DNA of 64,000 nucleotides from Mesonia sp. K7 (GCF_003233725.1 NZ_QKQV01000014.1:1-64000); one strand, 5' to 3'; shown: positions 44,137-53,803, counted from the first letter of the stretch. Program-made: numbers and translations. The notes: a model not told the origin generated them from the sequence alone.

Positions 44137-47100
44137 TTATTGTTTGATAATTTTTTGTGTAAATTCTTTTCCGTTGGAAGTTACTTTGAGAATGTATACA
44201 CCTGTAGGAAGTGCAGATAAATTATTAATAGTAACATCTTGATGCACATTTTTGTATGTTTTTTGATAAACTTGTTGACCAAGTATATTTACTATTTTCA
44301 CACTTGTGTCACCATTGATGTTGGCATCAGTAATATGTAAAATATCTCCGTGAACTGGGTTAGGGTAAACATTTAGCGAAGCCACTTCGCTGTTGATAGC
44401 ACCTAAAGGTTTTCCGAACAGGAGTTTAAATCTATCGGTAGCTATACTCTCTGTAATGTTTTCATCTACCGTAAAGTTATACGTATTTACACCTTCTTGT
44501 AAAAGTGTTTGCGTTTGTAAATAACTATCAACAAGATAAGCTTCGTTGTCTAGCGCAGGTAAATCGATAGAAAAATGATAATCGGTATTTCTGTAGTTGT
44601 TATTAAAAAACGGAATTTCTTCATCTTCTACAGGTAAAGCTCTTCTTTCGATACTTAAAAATTTATTTCCGTTAACTAGGGCTAAATTCTCATCTTGGTT
44701 TCCTAGTTTTTCAGCATCACTCTCATCGACTTGATTGCCATAATTTGTATCAAAATAAATTTTAGCTCCATCAACTAAAAATGGACTGCTGTTTAGCGTA
44801 GAGAATAACTTGATATTCATCTCTTTCGCTATCATGGGTTTATGCGTAGCCGTGAGATTTCCACTAACTTTTTGTAATTGGTGAAACTCCAAGCTTGGTG
44901 AAGCACCAGTTGTTCTTGCAAAAAAGGCTTGGTTAGGTTGCAAATATTCATTTGCTGCTGAAGAACCAACGCCACCTTGAACGGTATTTGAACCCGTAGT
45001 GACATCTACCACAACATAAGCACCTCTGGTGTTGACATTAGGATCCCAAATGTAATAATAGGTGGTGTTTAAATCGGTGCTGTAGCTAGAAAGAACCAAG
45101 TTCATATCAATAGCAGATTGGTAAGGGTTTCCGATAAGGTTGTAATCCCCTGTAGTAGAACTCAAACTATTCACATCGATCTGTTGTGCGTCTGCAATCG
45201 TTCCAGTCATTCTCAGGCGGGTGTCGTCTGCCGTAGCGGTATTGTTGGATAAATCTATCGCACGACTTCCTCTTACAAAAAGGCGGTAAGGTTTTCCTCT
45301 TTCTAAGGTGAGTACATCTGTGTTAGCAACAGCTGCCCAAGTCTGACTGCTATTTTCAAAATCAAATAAAGATGGGTTACCGGAAATGGTGGCGTCAAAA
45401 CCATTGCTACCATCGGTAGAACCGGTAATGTGCGTTCCAAAACCTGTGTTGTTGTTGATGTTATCTCCAGGAAAAGCGGTACCTGTATTATTTTGTCCTT
45501 CTTGCCAGTTAGCTCTAATTGTTCCTGTTGTGGTTACGGGACTTGATAAAAATCGAAAAGCTCTTTTACCAGGGATAAAGCGTTGTATTTCAAAAGTGAT
45601 ATTAGAACTTATTGTTGATGTAGATAACATCTCTCCCAAAGTCGCGGTGTCGTTAATCGATGTACTTTCCATTACTATCGTGCCATCTCCTATAATATCA
45701 CCAATCACATTTAGTTCTCCTAGAATGGTCAAAGTATTTCCAGTAGTAACAGTTAAGTTATAAGCCTCAAGGTTAGTAACAGTTAAATTATCTTCTATAG
45801 AAACCATATCATTTTGTGTAGGTGTTCCTGCAGGAGACCAAGCGCCAGCACTATACACATAGTCAATACGCGTATCGTCGGTACCCGGTGTCATATCAGC
45901 TACGTCGGCACTGGTAATTGTCCATTCAGAAGCTGTCCATGTATTATTAGGATTTGTAGCTAGATTATTTCTTACTGCTCTACTATTTTCATATTCCCAA
46001 ACTTCACCAGTACCATCTGTACCTATTTCACCATAAATGTCTGACACTGTACCTCCAGAACTAAAATTACCATTGTAATACAAAACATAAGTATCATCTC
46101 CATTACTATTTGCAACACCACTTAAAGCATCGGGAGTAAAAGAATATGCATTTTCAAATTGAGGATCACCAATCACATAAAACGTACCAGGCTTTAAAAC
46201 ACCGCTTAATTGCTGTTCTGTAGTTGGGCTAGTATTATTATTAGAGAATAATGATAAATAAATATTAGAAAGGTCGATATATTCACTACCATTATTATAA
46301 ATCTCGATAAATCTTCCTTCACTAGCATTATCACCTGGATCTGCCACTTCAGAAATGATTATATCTGGAACAGGAGGAAAATCATTGTCTTCTAAACTTA
46401 TATTCAGTTGGTTGGAAACTCCAGCAGCAGCGTTATTTCCTCCAGCTACATTCTGTATCTCAAAAGTTAAATTCTCTGTACCTTCAATAGAAGCATCATC
46501 GGTAATCGTTAAGGTAACTGTTTGATTGGCTGACGATCCCGCAGGAAAAGTTACGGTTTGTGTCGTATAATTGTTGATGTCTGTGGCATCGCCACTTATC
46601 AGAACAATATCTGCAGTAGTAGCATTTGTAGCGTCTTCGTTCATTATCGTTAAATCAATGTTATAAGTACCATCACCTTCGTTTATGGTAGTGCTAGTGG
46701 TGGCAAAGTTTACTTCTGTATCTGTGGAGGGTGAACCGAAAGCGGTAGCAGAAAAGTCATCAATTATCAAATGTCCAGATTGATTATCATTTACAATTCT
46801 AATGTATAGAGAGTTACCACTGTTATTCATAGAGAATGTAAATTCTTGAAATGTTGTTCCGGCAAATACTTGTGATGTAATTGTTGTAAAAGTACTACTA
46901 TCGGTTGATATTTGCACATCAAATGTTCCACCCCCAGAATTTAATTCTCGATACCAAAATGATATATCTCCAACACCATTTGTAAGTTGGGGAGTTGTAA
47001 GAGACGCATCAGAAGTATCATCATTTAATCTTGCAGCATGACCTACACCACCTCTAGAATTTCCACCACTTTCTTGAAACACGTCAGCAGTTTGCCAAAC

Positions 47101-47235
47101 TCCTGAACTTAGTGTTTGATTTCCTGTAGTATATGTAGCTGCTAAACCAGAGTCGAAATTTTCTGTAATCTGTCCATTACTTTTTAAAGTAATAAAGCTT
47201 AGCATTAAAGCTAAAAAGAGTAATTTATTTTTCAT
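44137..47235 (-). CDS. large secreted protein with Calx-beta, lamin-tail and T9SS type A sorting domains
   Basis: This 1032-residue protein has a signal peptide (about 1-22). Next come a jelly-roll-like domain (FDSGLAATYTTGNQ, YRELNSGGGTFDVQIS), a Calx-beta-like repeat (about 173-285; TTINEGDGTYNIDLTI), and a lamin-tail domain (about 290-420; IISEVADPGDNASEGRFIEI). A long beta-rich region follows, and finally a T9SS type A tail (about 955-1032; NVYPNPVHGD, LPTGVYILKVTSNGKEFTQK) for export and surface attachment. It is likely an adhesin or surface glycan- or nucleic-acid-associated protein; no enzyme motif is visible. It is paired with the PID-CTERM gene downstream. Confidence 0.88.
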   Translation of the reverse strand: MKNKLLFLALMLSFITLKSNGQITENFDSGLAATYTTGNQTLSSGVWQTADVFQESGGNSRGGVGHAARLNDDTSDASLTTPQLTNGVGDISFWYRELNSGGGTFDVQISTDSSTFTTITSQVFAGTTFQEFTFSMNNSGNSLYIRIVNDNQSGHLIIDDFSATAFGSPSTDTEVNFATTSTTINEGDGTYNIDLTIMNEDATNATTADIVLISGDATDINNYTTQTVTFPAGSSANQTVTLTITDDASIEGTENLTFEIQNVAGGNNAAAGVSNQLNISLEDNDFPPVPDIIISEVADPGDNASEGRFIEIYNNGSEYIDLSNIYLSLFSNNNTSPTTEQQLSGVLKPGTFYVIGDPQFENAYSFTPDALSGVANSNGDDTYVLYYNGNFSSGGTVSDIYGEIGTDGTGEVWEYENSRAVRNNLATNPNNTWTASEWTITSADVADMTPGTDDTRIDYVYSAGAWSPAGTPTQNDMVSIEDNLTVTNLEAYNLTVTTGNTLTILGELNVIGDIIGDGTIVMESTSINDTATLGEMLSTSTISSNITFEIQRFIPGKRAFRFLSSPVTTTGTIRANWQEGQNNTGTAFPGDNINNNTGFGTHITGSTDGSNGFDATISGNPSLFDFENSSQTWAAVANTDVLTLERGKPYRLFVRGSRAIDLSNNTATADDTRLRMTGTIADAQQIDVNSLSSTTGDYNLIGNPYQSAIDMNLVLSSYSTDLNTTYYYIWDPNVNTRGAYVVVDVTTGSNTVQGGVGSSAANEYLQPNQAFFARTTGASPSLEFHQLQKVSGNLTATHKPMIAKEMNIKLFSTLNSSPFLVDGAKIYFDTNYGNQVDESDAEKLGNQDENLALVNGNKFLSIERRALPVEDEEIPFFNNNYRNTDYHFSIDLPALDNEAYLVDSYLQTQTLLQEGVNTYNFTVDENITESIATDRFKLLFGKPLGAINSEVASLNVYPNPVHGDILHITDANINGDTSVKIVNILGQQVYQKTYKNVHQDVTINNLSALPTGVYILKVTSNGKEFTQKIIKQ

Positions 47236-47415
47236 AATTCATATTTTGATGATTTCTAAATATAAGCAATATTACACATATTATAAAATGTATAAGTTAC
47301 GAAATGGTTATGCATGAGTGATTTATAGGTTTAAAAACATATTTATAATAAATAACTTTACCTGCACCAATAAAAACAATATACTTGTAAAGCAATTTTC
47401 AACCAAAGAAACAGA
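47236..47415. other. divergent intergenic region
   Basis: It separates the lamin-tail gene (minus) from the next plus-strand gene. A near-consensus box TATATTTA lies on the minus strand close to the lamin-tail start and TATACTTG on the plus strand at 47380-47387. No RNA gene or repeat is seen. Confidence 0.4.
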
Positions 47416-48039
47416 ATGACTAAAAAACTCTTCTTTGTACTTTTTCTTTTTTGTTGTCAGAACCTTTTGGCGCAGCGCTTTATTCAACGTGTGGGGGTGA
47501 ATTATGGTCAAGCCAAACAACAGGTTTTTCCATTTAATAATGATAATTATACGCACCAAACGACTTACCTAAAATTTCAGATAGCAAAAGATTATAAAAC
47601 TTTTAAAAAATCAAAACTGGAGCTTTTATTTGAACCTGGTTTCTTTTGGGCAGAACACCAATTGCTCAATCATTATTTTATCCAAGAGTACGAGTACCCA
47701 AACAATTACCAAGAGCTACGAGAATTATACTTGCAAAAAAGAGACTTTTATGAAATCGCTTTGAATCTCGGGATTTTATATCGTTATTATTTGTTAGAAG
47801 ACTTTAGTGCTTTTGGGTTGTTGAGTATTGGTCCGATGGTTACCACAGAAGATACGGAGAGACTTAGTAAAGGTTTTGCTTTTTCGGATGTGATAGGTTT
47901 GGGTTTTAGTTACGAAAAGACTAAATTTATGCTAGAAACACGCATCACCTTGAAACATAATTCTAACGCTAATCTCAAAAAGCCTAATCATGGTCATAAT
48001 ACGGTTGGTTTTGAAGTAGGTTTTTCTTATAATTTATAG
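47416..48039 (+). CDS. outer-membrane beta-barrel-like protein of unknown function
   Basis: This 207-residue protein has a signal peptide (about 1-19, LLAQ), then alternating polar/aromatic strands typical of small outer-membrane barrels, such as YLKFQIAKDYKTF, LELLFEPGFFWAE, and a C-terminal GFEVGFSYNL with terminal hydrophobic residue as seen in barrel proteins. No named family is certain. Its stop codon directly abuts the ATG of the SRPBCC gene. Confidence 0.65.
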   Translation: MTKKLFFVLFLFCCQNLLAQRFIQRVGVNYGQAKQQVFPFNNDNYTHQTTYLKFQIAKDYKTFKKSKLELLFEPGFFWAEHQLLNHYFIQEYEYPNNYQELRELYLQKRDFYEIALNLGILYRYYLLEDFSAFGLLSIGPMVTTEDTERLSKGFAFSDVIGLGFSYEKTKFMLETRITLKHNSNANLKKPNHGHNTVGFEVGFSYNL

Positions 48040-48456
48040 ATGATACAAATTCAGCAGAACTATTCGGCAAGTAAACAAAAGCTTTGGGAAGCCATTACCA
48101 ATACCCAACAGATGAAAGATTGGTATTTCGATATTAAGCCTTTTGATTTAGAAAAAGGAGAGGAGTTTACCTTTTATGAGCCTGGCGGCGAAAACAAATA
48201 CTTGCATTTGTGTAAAATCGTACAAGTAATTTCGCAGCAGTTGTTTCAGCATACGTGGCAACATCCTAATAATAGTAAGGGCATTTCGATGGTCACTTGG
48301 GAAATCTCTGGTGATGAAAACAATTCGCAACTCAATTTTTCCCATGAAGGAATTGAAAACATGAGAGAAGCTGGTGAAGATTTTAAAGAAGAAAATTACC
48401 AAGCCGGTTGGAGCGAACTTATTAAACAATCCTTAAAAAATTACTTAGAGCAATAA
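48040..48456 (+). CDS. SRPBCC (AHSA1-like) domain protein
   Basis: This 138-residue protein has the START-like SRPBCC pattern: IQIQQNYSASKQKLWEAITNTQQMKDWYF at the N-terminus and a C-terminal helix EENYQAGWSELIKQSLKNYLE. AHSA1-like members bind small hydrophobic ligands or modulate Hsp90; in Flavobacteria most are uncharacterised. It begins on the base after the preceding stop codon, so the two genes are coupled. Confidence 0.82.
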   Translation: MIQIQQNYSASKQKLWEAITNTQQMKDWYFDIKPFDLEKGEEFTFYEPGGENKYLHLCKIVQVISQQLFQHTWQHPNNSKGISMVTWEISGDENNSQLNFSHEGIENMREAGEDFKEENYQAGWSELIKQSLKNYLEQ

Positions 48457-48496
48457 TTTTAGCTAATTTTATTTTCTTAAAAACTTAGTGTTGAAT

Positions 48497-48940
48497 ATGC
48501 TTACTTGGAAAGATATTATTGACTTCGCAACCCACGGAAATCCAACACCTCCAAAGCGAGTAGAAAAAACAGAAACCGAATGGAAAAGCCAGTTAACACC
48601 AGAGCAATTTGCTATTACTCGTCAAAAAGGTACCGAAAGAGCACATAGTTCTGAGATGTGTAATGCTTTTGAACCCGGAAAATATAAGTGCGTTTGTTGT
48701 GGGACTTTGCTTTTTGATGCTGAGGAAAAATTTGAGAGTGGTTCGGGTTGGCCATCATTTACGCAACCAGCAGAAATCAATCATATTGCCTATCACAAAG
48801 ACACAAGTTTTGGGATGATAAGAGTAGAAATCACATGTAATACTTGCGATGCTCATTTGGGACACGTTTTCCCTGATGGGCCAGAACCAAGTGGTTTACG
48901 GTATTGCGTAAATGCGGTTTCGTTAGAAAAAGAAAAATAA
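48497..48940 (+). CDS. msrB: peptide-methionine (R)-S-oxide reductase MsrB
   Basis: MsrB reduces methionine-R-sulfoxide in damaged proteins. Zinc-binding CxxC pairs are present (YKCVCCG and CNTCDAHLGHVF), the substrate-binding GSGWPSF, and the catalytic cysteine in GLRYCVNAVSL near the C-terminus. I place the start at ATG 48497 (MLTWKDI), matching family N-termini; GTG 48488 would add three residues. MsrA follows, separated by repeat copy B, so the pair repairs both sulfoxide forms. Confidence 0.93.
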   Translation: MLTWKDIIDFATHGNPTPPKRVEKTETEWKSQLTPEQFAITRQKGTERAHSSEMCNAFEPGKYKCVCCGTLLFDAEEKFESGSGWPSFTQPAEINHIAYHKDTSFGMIRVEITCNTCDAHLGHVFPDGPEPSGLRYCVNAVSLEKEK

Positions 48941-48978
48941 ACAACTTCCTGTGTAAACAGGAATCTAAAAATATTTCG

Positions 48979-49075
48979 TCAACCTGAACTTGTTTCAGAT
49001 TCTCATCGTGATTTGTAAATTGACTTGATGAGATTCCGAAATAAACCTGTCTGCCAACAAGCAGGTTCGAATGAC
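48979..49075. repeat. dispersed intergenic repeat, copy B
   Basis: Begins TCAACCTGAACTTGTTTCAG and ends ...GGTTCGAATGAC, between msrB and msrA. It contains an extra inner inverted repeat AACCTG/CAGGTT (49044-49049 and 49062-49067). Confidence 0.75.
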
Positions 49076-49104
49076 AGTTAGAAAACATAAAAGTTTCATT
49101 TAAT

Positions 49105-49644
49105 ATGAATAACATAAAAGAAGCAATTTTCGGTGGTGGCTGTTTTTGGTGTACCGAAGCGATATTTCAAGATTTAGAAGGCGTAAAAGCGGTAACTAGT
49201 GGTTTTAGTGGTGGCGACATCAAAAATCCAGCTTATCGTGAGGTTTGCACCGGTAGAACCAACCATGCCGAAGTCGTAAAAATAGAATACGACCCAAGTG
49301 TGATTTCTTATGAAGATATAGTCGTTATTCATATGACTACACACAATCCGACAACACTCAACCGACAAGGTGGCGATGTCGGTACACAATATAGAAGTGC
49401 TATTTTTTATTCCAGCGAGAGCGAAAAAAAGATTGCAGAGGCAGTGATAAAAGAACTACAACCTCATTATGAAGATAAAATTGTGACGGAAGTGACTTCT
49501 TTTGAGGTCTTTTATCCTGCAGAAGAAGAGCATCAGAATTATTATAAAAGAAATACTGAAGCAGCTTTTTGTCAAGCGGTCATCAATCCTAAACTCAAAA
49601 AGTTTAGGCAAGTCTATCAGGACAAATTAAAAATAAACCAATAA
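49105..49644 (+). CDS. msrA: peptide-methionine (S)-S-oxide reductase MsrA
   Basis: MsrA reduces methionine-S-sulfoxide. The active site GGGCFWCTEAIF at residues 10-21 holds the catalytic cysteine, and FYPAEEEHQNYYKRNTEAAFC near the C-terminus has the usual EEHQxYY motif and a possible resolving cysteine. Length (179) is typical of the short MsrA form. It follows msrB with repeat copy B between. Confidence 0.93.
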   Translation: MNNIKEAIFGGGCFWCTEAIFQDLEGVKAVTSGFSGGDIKNPAYREVCTGRTNHAEVVKIEYDPSVISYEDIVVIHMTTHNPTTLNRQGGDVGTQYRSAIFYSSESEKKIAEAVIKELQPHYEDKIVTEVTSFEVFYPAEEEHQNYYKRNTEAAFCQAVINPKLKKFRQVYQDKLKINQ

Positions 49645-49660
49645 CTTAAAACTTAAAATA

Positions 49661-50098
49661 ATGATTGTCAATCCGTATTTAACTTTTAAAGGCAACTGTG
49701 AGGAAGCTTTTAATTTTTACAAAACGGTATTTGGAGGGGATTTTTCCTATCTGGGAAGATTTTCTGAAATGCCACCACAAGAAGGCATGCAAATGCCTGA
49801 AGAAGATCAAGAAAAAATCATGCATATTTCTTTGTCCATTAGTAAAGAAACGATGTTGATGGGAAGCGACACTGGTGGTGAATGGGCACCAAAAACGATG
49901 ATAGGAAATAACATTTCGATTTCTATTGCAGTAGAAAGCAAAGAAGAAGCTGATCGTGTTTTTAATGCCCTGTCTGAAGGAGGAAAAGTGACCATGCCTA
50001 TGGAAGCTACTTTTTGGGGCGACTATTTTGGAATGTTTACCGATAAATTTGACATCAATTGGATGATAAGTTACAACGAAGCTCACCTTCAAAAATAG
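49661..50098 (+). CDS. VOC family protein (PhnB-like)
   Basis: This 145-residue protein has the glyoxalase/VOC fold: PYLTFKGNCEEAFNFYKTVFGGDF at the N-terminus and PMEATFWGDYFGMFTDKFDINWMI at the C-terminus, a pattern of the PhnB-like 3-demethylubiquinone-9 methyltransferase-like group, despite the misleading name. No catalytic role is established. It follows msrA by 16 bases and precedes the tRNA-modification gene by three, suggesting one run of genes. Confidence 0.85.
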   Translation: MIVNPYLTFKGNCEEAFNFYKTVFGGDFSYLGRFSEMPPQEGMQMPEEDQEKIMHISLSISKETMLMGSDTGGEWAPKTMIGNNISISIAVESKEEADRVFNALSEGGKVTMPMEATFWGDYFGMFTDKFDINWMISYNEAHLQK

Positions 50099-50101
50099 AT
50101 T

Positions 50102-50719
50102 ATGGCAGAATTAATTAGAATTTACGAAGAAAATCCATCACCAAAAGAAATTAAAAAAGTGGTAGATGTAATCAAAAAAGGCGGCTTGGTAATCTATCCT
50201 ACCGATACGGTTTACGGTTTGGGATGTGATATTACCAATACCAATGCCTTGGAAAAAATTGCACGCATTAAAGGTGTGAAACTTGAAAAATCCAATTTTT
50301 CTTTTATTGTCGAAGACCTGAGTAATCTTTCGGAATATGCTTCTATCAACAACAATAACTTTAAAATTCTAAAGCGTAACTTACCAGGGCCATATACTTT
50401 TATTTTGCCAGGGAGTAACAGCTTACCTACGGTTTTTAAGAAAAAGAAAACAGTTGGTATTCGAGTTCCAGACAACAAGATTTGTAAAGCATTAGTTACG
50501 GCCTTAGGCAACCCTATTGTTTCGACTTCTATCAAAGATGATGATGAGGTGTTAGAATATACAACAGATCCTGAGCTTATCGCTGAAAAATGGGATAAAC
50601 TCGTCGATATTGTGATTGATGGTGGTTATGGTGATAATCTTGCTTCAACGGTTATCGATTTGACCGAAGACGAACCATTGGTCATCAGAGAAGGAAAAGG
50701 AGATTTGACTATTTTTTAG
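50102..50719 (+). CDS. L-threonylcarbamoyladenylate synthase (TsaC/Sua5/YrdC family)
   Basis: This 205-residue enzyme makes threonylcarbamoyl-AMP for the t6A37 modification of tRNAs that read ANN codons. The GGLVIYPTDTVYGLGCDITN motif is the YrdC nucleotide-binding signature, RIKGVKLEKSNFSFIVEDLSN and KRNLPGPYTFILPGSNSLP follow, and IGIRVPDN-type VGIRVPDNKICK ends the domain. It is the YrdC domain alone, without the Sua5 C-terminal domain. It ends an apparent msr-to-here run before a repeat. Confidence 0.92.
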   Translation: MAELIRIYEENPSPKEIKKVVDVIKKGGLVIYPTDTVYGLGCDITNTNALEKIARIKGVKLEKSNFSFIVEDLSNLSEYASINNNNFKILKRNLPGPYTFILPGSNSLPTVFKKKKTVGIRVPDNKICKALVTALGNPIVSTSIKDDDEVLEYTTDPELIAEKWDKLVDIVIDGGYGDNLASTVIDLTEDEPLVIREGKGDLTIF

Positions 50720-50763
50720 AGTAGAAAAATTCTTATTCCATATACAATTTTAATATAAATTCG

Positions 50764-50841
50764 TCAACCTGAATTTGTTTCAGGTTCTCATGTTGATTTT
50801 AGATTTAAGTCTGTGAGCTGCTGAAACAAGTTCAGAATGAT
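50764..50841. repeat. dispersed intergenic repeat, copy C
   Basis: The best-preserved copy. The left half TCAACCTGAATTTGTTTCAG pairs with the right half CTGAAACAAGTTCAGAATGA, so the whole can fold into a long imperfect hairpin. It lies between converging genes. Confidence 0.8.
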
Positions 50842-50894
50842 GTTGCATTAAGAAGTCTTTAAAAATAGGGTTATCCCTAAACTAGATGATATAT

Positions 50895-52790
50895 TTAACT
50901 AATTGCTTTTGCTTTTATTTTTTCAACTACATCCGGATTCAATAGGGTAGAAGTATCTCCAAAATCTCTTTCTCCAGCAGCTATTTTACGCAAAATACGA
51001 CGCATGATTTTACCGCTTCGCGTTTTAGGTAAATCTTCAACAATTTGAATTTTGCTGGGCTTTGCGATCGCGCCGATATCTTGGCTGATTTTCTCTAAAA
51101 TTGCTTTTTTGATACTTTCTTCATCAGAAGTACCCTCTTTTAAACTGATAAACGCATACAAAGCATTTCCCTTGATGTCGTCAGGGTAACCTACAATAGC
51201 ACTTTCGCCCACAATTTCTATTTCATTGATGGCATTTTCGATAGGAGCAGTGCTCAAATTATGTCCAGAAATAATAATAATATCATCAACACGCCCCGTG
51301 ATTCTGTAGTTTCCATCGGCATCACGTAGCGCTCCGTCTCCCGTAAAATATTTTCCTTTATAAGTAGAAAAATATACTTTTTTAAAACGTTCATGGTCGC
51401 TCCAAATAGTTCGTGCCATCGATGGCCAAGGATTTTTAATACATAAGTTGCCTTGAATTTCTTTTCCGTTAAATACTATCTCTTTTCCATCTTCATCCAT
51501 CAATGCAGGTAAAACACCCGGCAAGGGTAAAGTGGCAAAAGTGGGTTTGTTGGGCGTAACATCCGCTAAAGCAGAAATCATAATAGCTCCAGTTTCGGTT
51601 TGCCACCAGGTATCGAGAATAGGGCATTTTCTTTGACCTATTACTTCGTTATACCATTCCCATGCTTCTTCGTTGATAGGTTCGCCAACCGTTCCTAATA
51701 TTTTTAGGGAAGTTAAGCTTTCAGCATCTACGTATTTCTCACCTTGTTTGGCAAGCATTCTAATGGCTGTTGGAGCGGTATAAAAATGGCTCACCTGATA
51801 TTTCTGGACAATTTGCCAAAATCTCCGGTAATCAGGGTAAGTCGGTACACCTTCAAACAATACAGAAGTTGCACCAAAAGCTAAAGGCCCGTAAACAATA
51901 TAAGAGTGACCCGTAATCCAGCCAATATCTGCCGTACACCAATAGACATCATTTTCGTCGACCTGAAAAACATTTTCAAAACTGTAAGTCGTTCCAACCA
52001 TATAACCACCGCAAGTGTGGACCACACCTTTTGGTTTTCCTGTAGAACCTGAAGTATATAAAATAAAAAGAGGGTCTTCGGCATTCATCACCGCAGGGTC
52101 ACATTCTTTGTAAGCTTTAGATAGTTCATCAAACCAAAATGTATCACGACCTTCTTGCATAGGAGTGATTTCGATGGTTCGTCGATAAACGATCACATTT
52201 TCGATAGTTGGCGTATTTTCGAGTGCGACATCACAGATTTCTTTTAAACTGATGAGTTTGCTTCCGCGATAAAAACTATTGGCAGTAATCAATAATTTGC
52301 ATTGGGCATCATTGATTCTGTTTTCTAATGCCTTACTCGAAAATCCTGCAAAAACAATAGAATGAACAGCACCGATTCTTGCACAAGCCAACATCGCAAC
52401 GACCAACTCTGGGATCATAGGCATATACAAACAAACCCGATCGCCTTTTCCGATTCCTTTTTCGTGCAAAACGTAAGAAAACCGACAAACACGATCTTGT
52501 AATTCTTGATAGGTAATGTTTATGGAATCTTCAGAAGGATTGTTGGGTTCCCAATGAAAAGCAATTTTATCAGGATTCTTACGGACGTGTCGGTCAAGAC
52601 AATTTTCGGTAATGTTAAGCTCAGCACCTTTGAACCAAGAGAATTTTGCTTTTTCGAAATCGGCTTCGTAAACCGAATCCCACTTCTTCTGCCAATAGAA
52701 ATTTTGAGCAATTTTATCCCAAAACGCTGCTGGGTTCTCAATGCTTTTTTGATATTGTTGGTGGTAATCTTCGAGCGAAGTAATACGCAT
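50895..52790 (-). CDS. acs: acetate--CoA ligase (AMP-forming), acetyl-CoA synthetase
   Basis: This 631-residue adenylate-forming enzyme turns acetate, ATP and CoA into acetyl-CoA. The Acs family signatures are clear: FSWFKGAELNITENCLDRH near the start, the P-loop-like YTSGSTGKPKGVVHT, YWCTADIGWITGHSY, DTWWQTETGAIMIS, and the C-terminal lysine in LPKTRSGKIMRR, the acetylation site. Length matches Acs (about 630-650). It is convergent with the TsaC-like gene and has its own upstream region. Confidence 0.94.
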   Translation of the reverse strand: MRITSLEDYHQQYQKSIENPAAFWDKIAQNFYWQKKWDSVYEADFEKAKFSWFKGAELNITENCLDRHVRKNPDKIAFHWEPNNPSEDSINITYQELQDRVCRFSYVLHEKGIGKGDRVCLYMPMIPELVVAMLACARIGAVHSIVFAGFSSKALENRINDAQCKLLITANSFYRGSKLISLKEICDVALENTPTIENVIVYRRTIEITPMQEGRDTFWFDELSKAYKECDPAVMNAEDPLFILYTSGSTGKPKGVVHTCGGYMVGTTYSFENVFQVDENDVYWCTADIGWITGHSYIVYGPLAFGATSVLFEGVPTYPDYRRFWQIVQKYQVSHFYTAPTAIRMLAKQGEKYVDAESLTSLKILGTVGEPINEEAWEWYNEVIGQRKCPILDTWWQTETGAIMISALADVTPNKPTFATLPLPGVLPALMDEDGKEIVFNGKEIQGNLCIKNPWPSMARTIWSDHERFKKVYFSTYKGKYFTGDGALRDADGNYRITGRVDDIIIISGHNLSTAPIENAINEIEIVGESAIVGYPDDIKGNALYAFISLKEGTSDEESIKKAILEKISQDIGAIAKPSKIQIVEDLPKTRSGKIMRRILRKIAAGERDFGDTSTLLNPDVVEKIKAKAIS

Positions 52791-52856
52791 ATGGTGTTTA
52801 GATTTTGTATTCGACTAAAAATAATACAAATGCTATAGATATGACGTTAAAGAAAT

Positions 52857-53777
52857 TTAAATGTTTTTGATTTCACCCCAATTTTTTACTTCTTCTTCAC
52901 TCCATAAGTTTGGGAAAAATTTACGCTGTTGGTATTTTGGATGTAAATATTTCATCCAATCTGAACCTCCAGTTGCGGCTTTGTGTTCGCCCTTGCTGTT
53001 GAGGTAAAACTGTGCAGTTTTAAGATGAGTAATTGGCCATTTGACATTGTACATAAAATCGAATCCGCGTAAAGCTTGGCGCAATTGCTCGGTAGGGTTT
53101 TCTATTTTAGCGAACTTTTCTTCCAAAGTATTGCCTTGCATTTGTTTCGCCAATTTGATGAATTTATCTAAATATTTTTCCTCAAACTGGGTGAGCATCA
53201 AAGATTTTTTATTTGTTTGACGATTGTGTCCTGCGTCTTTCCAATAAATATGGTCAAAATAGTCTTCTACCGTAGGATTTTTAGGTAAACGTTGTTTACC
53301 GTGAGCGTTGATGAGGTTTTCTAAAGGCGTACAGTATAATTCTAAAAAACGGAATTGTGCACTCTGAAAACCACTTGCAGGTGCTAACGTCAGCCTGAAT
53401 TGGTTGTAATCGTCATAATTCATGCCGTGCCGCATGACATCAAATGTTGTAATGAGCATTTCTGAATATCGGGAAAGCCGATTTACTTTTTCAGCAAAAA
53501 CCTTTTCGTCATTATTGAAGTCGGGAGCCGTAATTTGCTCTAACTCATGAATCATGAGTTTAAGAACCAATTCGGTAATCTGATGATACATAATAAAAAT
53601 AGACTCGTCTTTAAAATCGGTTCTTGGGTTTTGTAAAGAAAGTAAGGTGTCAACTTGCACATAATCCCAATAATTTATAGGTTTTGCATGCAATAGACCT
53701 TCTAAATAGGTTTCTGGGTTTTCACCAAGTGATTGGTATTTTTTATCAATTTTAGAAAGAATCTCTTTTTTATCCAT
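52857..53777 (-). CDS. tryptophan 2,3-dioxygenase family protein
   Basis: This 306-residue haem enzyme opens the indole ring of tryptophan to N-formylkynurenine. Family segments are FIMYHQITELVLKLMIHELE, the haem- and substrate-contacting RHGMNYDDYNQFRLTLAPASGFQSAQFRFLELY (written here only as RHGMNYDDYNQFRLT and PASGFQSAQFRFLELY), and the C-terminal WMKYLHPKYQQRKFFP. Other kynurenine genes are not adjacent. A perfect minus-strand -7 box lies upstream. Confidence 0.92.
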   Translation of the reverse strand: MDKKEILSKIDKKYQSLGENPETYLEGLLHAKPINYWDYVQVDTLLSLQNPRTDFKDESIFIMYHQITELVLKLMIHELEQITAPDFNNDEKVFAEKVNRLSRYSEMLITTFDVMRHGMNYDDYNQFRLTLAPASGFQSAQFRFLELYCTPLENLINAHGKQRLPKNPTVEDYFDHIYWKDAGHNRQTNKKSLMLTQFEEKYLDKFIKLAKQMQGNTLEEKFAKIENPTEQLRQALRGFDFMYNVKWPITHLKTAQFYLNSKGEHKAATGGSDWMKYLHPKYQQRKFFPNLWSEEEVKNWGEIKNI

Positions 53778-53795
53778 AGGAAGTTTTTGTTTTTA

Positions 53796-53803
53796 CAAAA
53801 ATA
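53796..53803 (-). promoter_or_regulatory. -7 box of tryptophan 2,3-dioxygenase gene
   Basis: TATTTTTG on the minus strand is an exact match to TAnnTTTG, 18 bases before the ATG. Confidence 0.5.

Noticed and set aside
47323-47559. Minus-strand frame of 78 codons
   Set aside because: It mostly overlaps the signal-peptide region of the plus-strand barrel gene and has a low-complexity translation with no family resemblance.
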